Assembly: GCA_026874595.1 (NCBI GenBank)
Contig: CM049310.1
Coordinates: 37,217,558 to 37,281,557, forward strand
DNA: 64,000 nt
Direction: 5' to 3'
Source: Sipunculus nudus
Taxonomy: Eukaryota; Annelida; Sipuncula; Golfingiida; Sipunculidae
This document shows, one piece after another, positions 55,813-64,000 of this stretch (position 1 is its first letter; each line of letters begins with the position of its first letter). A program made the translations under genes and the position numbers. The notes beneath the pieces are model-generated. The model searched no databases, had not been told where the DNA came from, and saw nothing but the letters and a program-made list of their open reading frames with translations.

Positions 55813-57872
55813 GGGCCAATTGCGCTAAATCTGTACATGGCAGTGTTTGAGGTTAAAGAAAGAAAAATAAGGCTGTTTGTCAGGCAGTTACTAATTAAGA
55901 ATATCACAGATGATGCAGACATTAACATCCATCACTTTTTAGTGTGACAGAAAAGATGTTTCTATCCATTTGCAGCAAATTATGGGCCAATTTGTCCCAC
56001 CCGTAACATGTCCACATTTAAACTGATAAGTTTTATGACCATGCAGACCTTAATAATCAGCTGCATACATGCTGCTGAATGAATTTAAAAAGTGTAGTAG
56101 GGTTGAAAGTTTACATGAAGAGGTAAAGATGGATACAGAAATCCAAAACTTGGATTTCGGTACCTATTATGATGTCTTGGTCAAAATAAAATATTTTTTT
56201 TGTCCCACCCGTAACAGGTAATGCTGCAATTGTCATGATTATTAACCAAGAACTGCATTTTGTGTTACACTGACCAGAATAGAAGTGAGATTAATATTTC
56301 ATATGTGTCTGGGGTACATGTAACTCTAACAAATCAGAATCAAGTGTTTCATCCAAAAAGGTTGGTATTGTCAATCATAACTGTCCCACCCGTAACAGTG
56401 GAATAGCAGTGTAAAATTAGAGACAAGATAAACCTTAAACCTTTATACAGAAAAGCTCAAACCTGAACTGTTTTGTCATGCCTAATCTGTATGCCTGTCC
56501 TTTGAATTTATTGTACAGCATATCAAAGATACATCATTTTGTCCCACCCGTAACGTGTCCCACCCGTAACATTGTCTCACCCGTAACAAGGCAAAGAATA
56601 TAGCTTGCTGCAGATTAAATAAGATTGAACAACCCCTTTCATGTTAACTTTGATGGTATCTTCTTCGACTCATTTTAAAGGTAATACTATACTTTTAATA
56701 TATGTTTTAATATACTTTTTAGGCCTTCTTTGGTTAATAATTAGGATTTTCAGGAAAGCAATTTATCATATTGTTATTTATTTATATTTAATGCCCAAAA
56801 TTTTCTTTCCCTGGATCAATCTGAATTTAATTTAATTAATTATGTTTTCAACATTATATATTATTTAAATCATTTAAAATATAAGCAAATAATAAAGGGA
56901 AACTGCATAAAATGACAGATGTTTTAGTAAATTAGTTGATAAAGACATATATATATTGAAAGGTGACATTAAAGGCAGGTCTGGTCAATAATGGTAACAA
57001 TAATGGTATGGATTTCAAAAAGAAACTGGCAAAATTGAAAGGTTGGGAAAACATGAGCACATTTATTTTACATTTACTGTACTTTTACAGTGCTTCATGG
57101 ACTGTACTAATAAGCATATCTTAAGCAATTATTTCAAAGAGTAGCCATGCAGGGTTATTTTTTTTAAATTAACTGCTGCAACTTTTCATCAGAATTATCA
57201 GAATGACTGTGCAGATTATTTTATAGCATTTTCTCACCATAAAATTGATCAATAAAGAGGAATATTAAAACATAACTGTTGTAAAAGTAAATAGCATTAC
57301 CAGCCTTTGTCCCACCCGTAACGGTCCTCCATAGTCATTCTTTTGGCAAATTTGACAAATTACTCATTTTAAATTCTAAAAAGAAATATACTGTGTCTTG
57401 ATTTTCAATAGTCAATGGCATATTTAAGGTTTGTGACTTATTTTATTGTCTTATTAGTGTATAAATTTGATGTTAATATTAATTAAAATCACATTTCTAT
57501 CAAATATGTCCCACCCGTAACACTTTTTATCTTAACATATTTAATAGTAAGACTATTGGGTTGAACTTATTCTACCTATCAGGTGTCTCATTGCCTCAGG
57601 TACATGCAAGTTGAAAAAAAGTTCCCATCAAGTAAAACCTGGGACCAGCAAGGTGGAACACTGTGTGTGTTATGGGTGGGACAGATTATGATGACTTTGT
57701 AATATTGATTTATCATTATCTAACCATGGAGGAAAGTGGGAGCTGGGAGATTTCTGAGATAAGTATACCAGCTTATGTACATGCATAAAAGATAAATAAT
57801 TAAGATTTCTATTACAATAAATGTTGGTGTTACGGGTGGGACATAAATGTACAGAAATATCGCAATTGGCCC
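55813..57872. mobile_element. 2.06-kb TIR element with ten GTCCCACCCGTAAC motifs
   Basis: Inverted ends of 26 bp with 3 mismatches: GGGCCAATTGCG, then CTAAA or ATATT, then TCTGTACAT (left 55813-55838; right 57847-57872 on the other strand). Both are flanked by TATT (55809-55812, 57873-57876). The motif occurs forward at 55994, 56202, 56383, 56541, 56557, 56574 (one change), 57309 and 57508, and reversed at 57669 (one change) and 57829. No frame longer than about 65 codons, so it is non-autonomous. It sits 120 bases upstream of the eys start codon. Confidence 0.8.
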
Positions 57873-57876
57873 TATT

Positions 57877-58840
57877 GCGTATCACAGTAGTATATATCTG
57901 CATTCCTATATAAGGAATATAATTATCTATGCATCACACTTTTTTCGCATATCCACATACCTACATTCAGATACCTTGAATATAATGACTGATGCATTAC
58001 ATTTTATACATCTTAAACACCCTTACATTTAATACATCTCTATACCACCATTTTCATATTTCTGGAATATAATTATCCTGCTATTCATCTGATGTATACC
58101 TAATATTCAAGCCTATACTTATGTCAAATTGTCTATATTTTCAATGGTATAATGTGATAGCTGAGGTCCAAGGCCAGTGAGTGCCACTGTCTACTGTTAT
58201 ACTGAATGAGCACTGATGAAAATTGCAATATCTAAGACATAAGATGATTAAAATACTAGAATGAGTTTGTTTTTTGCATCTCAAAAACAGATAGGTCTCT
58301 GATCCCAAATGTAAGGAAGAAAAGGTTGGACTACTTCAAAAATTCGAGATTCACAATAAATTTACATTTCAGCTGATTTGTCCTTGAAAATGAAGGTCAA
58401 AATTAATGATTTTCAAACCCATCCAAGATTCTTGTAGAAACAATTGACATATCAAAATTCACCAAAAAACAATTGAGTGGTTCAAAAGTTATGGAGTTCA
58501 CAATATTTTTATTTTGGATGATTTGACCTTGAAGATGAAGGTCAAGGTCACCAGTTTTCCCAGCCACCAAGAACCATCTGATAGGACAATCCCAGATATG
58601 TTATTATCAATATTATTTCATTATAATTAAGTGATTATTAAATAAATATTTCATTACCTTTTGATCAGGTATTGATGGTTAAACAAAGTTTCCAATAAAG
58701 AAAATACCCCTTTGCAATCTGAAACATCTTCCAAAAGCAACTTCGTATTATTATTAAATGCAAGAAATACATGCTGTTTCTATATCTTCAAAAGCAGTGC
58801 AGTCTGCTTTCGGCTTTGGACATACCTTCATTGGTCAGTA
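57877..58840. other. eys 5' flank, AT-rich, nothing firm
   Basis: Contains a short stretch (58360-58560) with TGACCTTGAAGATGAAGGTC, a dispersed-repeat fragment also seen elsewhere in the window as AAGGTCAAGGTCAC. Confidence 0.4.
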
Positions 58841-58849
58841 AATGCTTAC

Positions 58850-59240
58850 GCTGCATGTATAAACATACGTACGTTAGTCATGATCATGGACAACAATCTG
58901 CGGGAACGCGGTCGTGGTTCTTCTCAGATGATTCCCTCCACCATTGCCCGACTAAAACCAGATAGCAAACTCACTAGTGACCCCTATTGACACCAGCAGA
59001 CACCAGTGCTCCGCCTAGGGGACAATCGCTCCCAAAAGTTGTCTCAAACTTGGGGAGTTTAATTTAAACAATCCACGTTCCGTTTACCTGCATGTCGATC
59101 TGATGATGCAGAGTTGATATTAAATTTACGTTTCCATTTAAACAAATCCATCTGCTGTCTCTCATATAATCGATTTTCTCTCTCGTGCTATATTTGTCCT
59201 CAACTACACTTGACGGGTCGTTATTCCTGGAGTGATTATG
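58850..59240. promoter_or_regulatory. CpG-richer block, candidate eys promoter region
   Basis: Between two AT-rich stretches, this block is richer in CpG (ACGTACGTTAG, GGGAACGCGGTCGTGG, CTCCGCCTAGG). It lies 3.2-3.5 kb upstream of the eys ATG, a plausible distance for an untranslated first exon. No TATA box or initiator could be assigned. Confidence 0.25.
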
Positions 59241-59618
59241 TGAAACAACAACAAAAATTCATTTAATGATGAAATCAGATAATAATAATTGTTATTATCA
59301 TCATTATTATTATTTAATAACAAAATATATATTCAGTCCGATCCCTTTAACCCGGCACCATCCTAGATGGGCCTATTCTGAATTAGGCCTACGCATTTTG
59401 CCGGATGATGTGTTAACTTTTAAAGATTGTAGAATAGATCCCATTACACTATTAGCCTATAGTTACAAATTCATATGAGGGATTTTTTACGCATATAGGG
59501 CTTACGCTCACATGCACGGAAACACCGCTTGATAATGCGAAATGCCGAATTAGAATTTTACAAAATAATGTATGAAATCCGTTTACAAGGAATTTCCCGT
59601 ATTACGCTGAATGCCGAT

Positions 59619-59620
<2 letters not shown>

Positions 59621-59650
<30 letters not shown>

Positions 59651-59666
59651 TATATATATATATATA
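59621..59666. repeat. (TATG)n(TA)n microsatellite
   Basis: Seven TATG units followed by nine TA units. Confidence 0.95.
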
Positions 59667-60041
59667 AGTAAATATATATCATATAGAGTCAGTGTCGAAA
59701 AACTTCACATAATGCTCACCTGGCGTCTCGACATTCCTGTTGCTTCGGGACAGCCAGATTAATCGTTTATGACGCCATTAATTTTGCACAGACCTCGGGC
59801 GCCAGAATATGTTATCGACCAGGCAACATTTGCCAATATTGGTGAATTACTACGTGTTGATCATTACATGCGTAGCATTGATTTCTCCTTAGGCAGGTTG
59901 TGGCACACAAGCCTGAAGTCACGTCATTTCAACCTAGTCATCCGATTCGTATAATTATATACGCCTGCGTAAGACGCAAGTTTCTTAAAAAATATGAAAA
60001 TCAATTATTTTCTTTGTTTTAGTTTGAATTTACATCACTTA
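59667..60041. other. Unassigned flank
   Basis: Slightly richer in CpG; a 61-codon plus-strand frame (59769-59954) has no recognisable motif. Confidence 0.3.
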
Positions 60042-60357
60042 GGCAAAAAAAAGAGGTATGGTTCTCAGGCATTGTTTTTCAGAAATCAGTGCGGGCGGGC
60101 AATTTTTGTTTTACCCTTTTTATGTTTCGATAAAAATGTCATATGTTAAGGGAAAAGCATGATAATAACATTTGTTTTTGCTTTTTTACTAGACATGTAA
60201 AAGCACTACATAACAAAGGAAATCTTATCAAAATTGTATTACTTGATCTTCTTGAAAGATGAAAATCAATATAACCTTTTTTGACGCCGGGGGGGGGGGG
60301 GGGGGGGGGGGTAAAATTGACGTGGGTGGTACCTGAAAACCATGCCTCTTTTTTGCC
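60042..60357. mobile_element. Poly-G MITE, copy 2 (316 bp)
   Basis: Inverted ends of about 28 bp: GGCAAAAAAAAGAGGTATGG (left) against GGCAAAAAAGAGGCATGGTT (right, complement), then TTCTCAGG / TTTTCAGG. Holds a 23-G run at 60289-60311. Otherwise parallel to 51171-51464 (shared GGGAAAAGCATGATAATAAC, TCTTCTTGAAAGATGAAAAT). Confidence 0.8.
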
Positions 60358-63300
60358 ATATGATTAAATATATGCATTATACTAATACCAGCAGTTATTC
60401 AGTGTCCAGGAGACGGCAGGCTGTTTATGTATCAAGCAGTTGAGAAACGGATAGTGACGGAGTTTTGGCGCGCACTCAGAAGATGGCGCATACATGCACA
60501 TAGCTGACGAACACGAATAACGCATGTATATGTAAAGCAGGCCTCCAACAGCGCGATTTGAAATAACTTGTCTACTTCGATTCTCTTGGCTTCTGTTTTC
60601 TGTTTCTACGACATACACTTGTAGTACAAGCTATCACACGCAGTGATTTCCTTCTATGTTCTACGATATCGTAACAAGTTTTATCGTGTAATACACTCAT
60701 GGTGTGGAAACGTTTTGAAATTTTATCCTATACATCCTATATGTGTTTTTATCTATTTCACAGTTATTTAAGTTGAAATAATATAGTAAAAGGAGCGTCC
60801 CTTTGAATCCGCAAGCGAGGACCACCTCATGCAAACAAAGTAGGCCAAGCAAAATAAACACGTCATGCATGGTATGTTGGGTGAGCAAAGATTTTCCCGG
60901 CATTGTGTTCTTGGAAGACTTTAATATAAAAAAAATGGAAAATGTACGTGGACGCTTCGTAACAGATGATCACATAACAAAAGCCTACTGCAACTGCTCT
61001 GTATACGCAGGCCTGCTGATGAACAGTTTGCCGCATGAACAATCACTTGCGCTCGGCATTCTTCATATTTTCATTTTTCTTTCACGGTGTTTTAAATTCC
61101 TGCAAGACACCTGATCACCCTATAGTGACCCTACAGGTAAAATTTCATGTAGTGATGACTGTGGGTTAAATATTCAATTTAAGTTGCCAAGCTAAATCTA
61201 AGATCTTATTAAGCATATATGAAGGTACTCCAATTAGCTGTTAAATTAAGCTTTGTTATGCTGATGGAGTAATCCGTCATTCAGCATTGTTATATTAATG
61301 TGAAGGCTGACATCTTATAAGCCATTGCCTGGTCAGAACATTCCCCCTGTTGTTTATAGGCTGTAGCAATCAAACTTATTAGGGAGCCTGTATATTTATA
61401 GGACTTCCAGGTATGTTGGAGCTGTTACATATGGATAAAAACATTATAAATTTTCCAGAGTAAAGACATCAACATTCATCGGTTAGGCACTGTTAAATCT
61501 TTTAGTGGTTTAGTGAGAGAATAATAATTCATTCACTGAAACCTGTACTACATCTCAGGTGTGATAACAGGATCATATATAAAAAGCGGGAATCAACCCA
61601 TTGGCACAGGTAAAAAACGTTGGTCCGTAGACTATGCATAACTTTCAAATGCATAACTATAGGAACGCAAACAAGATTCTGTATCTGTGAATGTCCGTAT
61701 TCTATAACCATTTATTATTATGTACTTGTGCAACATTTTATTTGAAATATAACCGATCCAAACCCACACAATCATATGGATATGTCATAGGCCTGCACCA
61801 GGAACACCTTAATACATCTGTAAAACAAAGTACACATGTTGGGTTTAACATAAGGATTATATAATTACTGTAGTATTGACAGAGAAGGCTGTGCTCATCC
61901 TTCCCCCAGAGGTGATTTTTACTCAAAACCTCTTCCTAGTGGAAAAATGTTCGCATTTTGATACATTAACTCAATGTGTCAGTTGTGCAAGCACAGATTC
62001 AATACCGTATTCAAGAGCTGAGCCAGCCAAATAAGGATTTCCCAGGAGTTTTCAGGAAAATTTAACAAATCTCAGGAAGCAATCAAAGGGCAACTACCAG
62101 GGTTCTGAAGATTTAGAGTTATTTATAGGAGTACCTGAAGCCCTGAGCAACAAGTAAAAGTGTGTTTAAAAGGTTCAGATAGCTGTTCTGGTATGACTGT
62201 AACACTGAACAGTTCTACAAAGGAGCTGAATGTAATAATAATAGGTGTAACATTAACTATTCCATATTAACAGGTACATGTATATTGGAAACGTTGATTA
62301 TGCAGTAAAAAAATATAGGAAAATATTGGAGACTGAGGCCTAAATGCTGAAAAGTATAGGAAATTAAAGTAGGCATTTTTTTCATAGGAAAATATAGGAA
62401 TACATAGGAAATACATAGATGTTGTATGAATCCCTGCAATTAAAATTCCAGGACTTTCCAGGAGACGTTGGAACCCTGCTATAGTTCAGATTATTGTCAG
62501 TCAGTTGAGCTAAAAAAGCACGGAGATTTATTCTCTGTATATACATTTTATTTATAATATATCATGAACATACTGAAGTCATAACAGATACAAAACAATT
62601 GGAAATTTCATCTTATAAATACACTGGCTCTATGGACTAAATTTGTCATTTATTACATATATGTTATCTACTAAATAAATGACAAAATAATACAATGTCA
62701 TTTATTTACCTGTTAGTATATGTACCTCAATATAACAGAAATTCAGTTACTAAGGGTTTTCACAAGATAACTTCCAATTTGATTGGTAACCACTCCAATA
62801 AATTATATATAATAAAACCTCACGCTGACTACTTGAAGAAATCATTTTTTATGGAGAGGCCCTATTTTCAGAACAAATTAGATAATTCTTACAAATATTT
62901 GATCTCCTTAAGGTCTTCGAAAAATGATCACATAAGTGGCTGAAACTGCTTTTGTGTCTTAATGTTAATTTATATGTCATATATTACATTCTATTTTATA
63001 TTCTTCAAGATTTCCTAGTTCTCTCAATCTCACAGGTGCACTGTATATTACAATGCACGTCACAGTTTAATATTTTCATGTTTAATATCAAATCTTGCTG
63101 CATCATTTTATCTTGAGCCACTTTATTGTATTGTCATTGTTCTTAATACTTTATGATATTTCTTGTATAAACTGCATTTTCTAACAGGGCCCTGTGGCAG
63201 ATAAGACAACCTTGTCTGAATAGGCCTTCTTCTATAAATATGTTTAAATAAATACATAAATTGAATTGTTTGTGATTTAATGGCAGCATTTAGTATATTT

Positions 63301-63500
63301 AAGCAAATTAAAAGTCTCTCACAATTTAGGTACCTTGCACACAGGTTAAACTGAGCAAAATTAACAAACAGGTCATAAACATACATTATATAAGTGCTAA
63401 AACAAGAATACAACTATTACATAATGAGAACCTCAAAACCATTACAATAGTCCTAAACTTACATGAGTAATTGTGAAGCCACATTCATATCATGGAGTTC
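60358..63500. other. Intergenic flank, nothing firm
   Basis: Mixed sequence with a few CpG-containing stretches at 60440-61060. A 100-codon plus-strand frame near 60803-61114 starts at a TTG and has no family motif. The rest is AT-rich without a supported feature. Confidence 0.35.
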
Positions 63501-63603
63501 ATAATAGAGTAAATAACTCTTCTCTTGTATTTTGAAGTGATCAATATGTGCATATTACTTTCCTATCAAATTATCAAAATGCATCCGTATAATAGATATA
63601 TTG

Positions 63604-63676
<73 letters not shown>
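63604..63676. repeat. (CA)n(TA)n microsatellite
   Basis: Nine CA units followed by about 28 TA units, then a GA-rich tail (63718-63760) with AGAGAGAG runs. Confidence 0.97.
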
Positions 63677-63683
<7 letters not shown>

Positions 63684-64000
63684 CATGTATATTATATTAT
63701 ACATATTAGTATATATATGGAGAGAGAGGGAGACAGAGAGAGCGACAGAAAGAGAGAGAGTCTCAGGGTCAATATATGGGACACAGTTTGTGCATTTTAT
63801 GTATTTTGAAATGTGATAAATATTTGCTTTTCTCACAATAGTTCATCAAATTGTAAAGCACCGTGATGGAAAAGATACTGGAGATTCAGTTATTCCATAC
63901 CTATCTGTACTCAAAATGTGCTACCTGTTTTAGCTTAATTTTAGCTCTACATAGAAGATGTCATCCTTCCAGCATATATGCCATGTATGTGTGTGTGTGT

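Noticed and set aside
55813-57872. GTCCCACCCGTAAC copies as a CRISPR-like or satellite array
   Set aside because: Spacing is irregular (15 to over 700 bp), both orientations occur, and the unit has transposon-type ends.
60803-61114. A 103-codon plus-strand frame as a gene
   Set aside because: It begins at a TTG, shows no recognisable motif, and has no neighbouring exon.
63525-63836. Frames rich in Ile-Tyr and Thr-His repeats
   Set aside because: They are translations of the (CA)n(TA)n microsatellite.

Overview
The window is nuclear DNA of an invertebrate animal: AT-rich, long introns, canonical GT-AG splice sites and many short dispersed repeats, with no bacterial-style gene packing. The repeat types (GGTGGCGCCACC-bearing tandem units, short-TIR elements, 'ATGCCCCCGCC' elements) look like those of marine bivalve molluscs. 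That placement is an inference, not a proof.

One gene dominates. Read on the minus strand from 55690 down to 166, 38 exons join without a single phase conflict into an open frame of 3,435 codons that is still open when it leaves the window on the left. It encodes a secreted modular protein: signal peptide, an N-terminal domain with the motif CPLDIQLGD, about 30 EGF repeats, a Ser/Thr-rich mucin-like region of roughly 950 residues (mostly one 2,960-base exon), then EGF and laminin-G domains in alternation (four complete LamG domains; a fifth is expected off the left edge). This order and the N-terminal motif identify it as eyes shut / spacemaker (EYS), the extracellular matrix protein of photoreceptors.

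Right part (55.7-64 kb): 5' flank of the gene. It begins with a probable 5'UTR piece, then a 2.06-kb element with terminal inverted repeats that carries ten copies of the motif GTCCCACCCGTAAC. Further out are a CpG-richer block (58.85-59.25 kb), a 316-bp poly-G MITE, microsatellites and unremarkable AT-rich DNA.

Middle part (22.7-54.9 kb): EGF-encoding exons separated by introns full of repeats: minisatellites, a 1.34-kb TIR element (38250-39593), a ~2-kb TIR element (27046-29054), and several tandem families whose units share a palindrome, AGGTGGCGCCACCT, resembling a CTCF core site. An array of 47-bp units copies the 3' splice site of exon 8.

Left part (0-22.7 kb): the mucin exon and LamG/EGF exons, a hAT-like MITE (10861-11321), an in-frame triplicated splice donor after exon 24, and a CpG-rich plus-strand first-exon-like block (about 16620-16776) lying inside an eys intron on the opposite strand.

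No tRNA, rRNA, CRISPR or second complete protein-coding gene was recognised.
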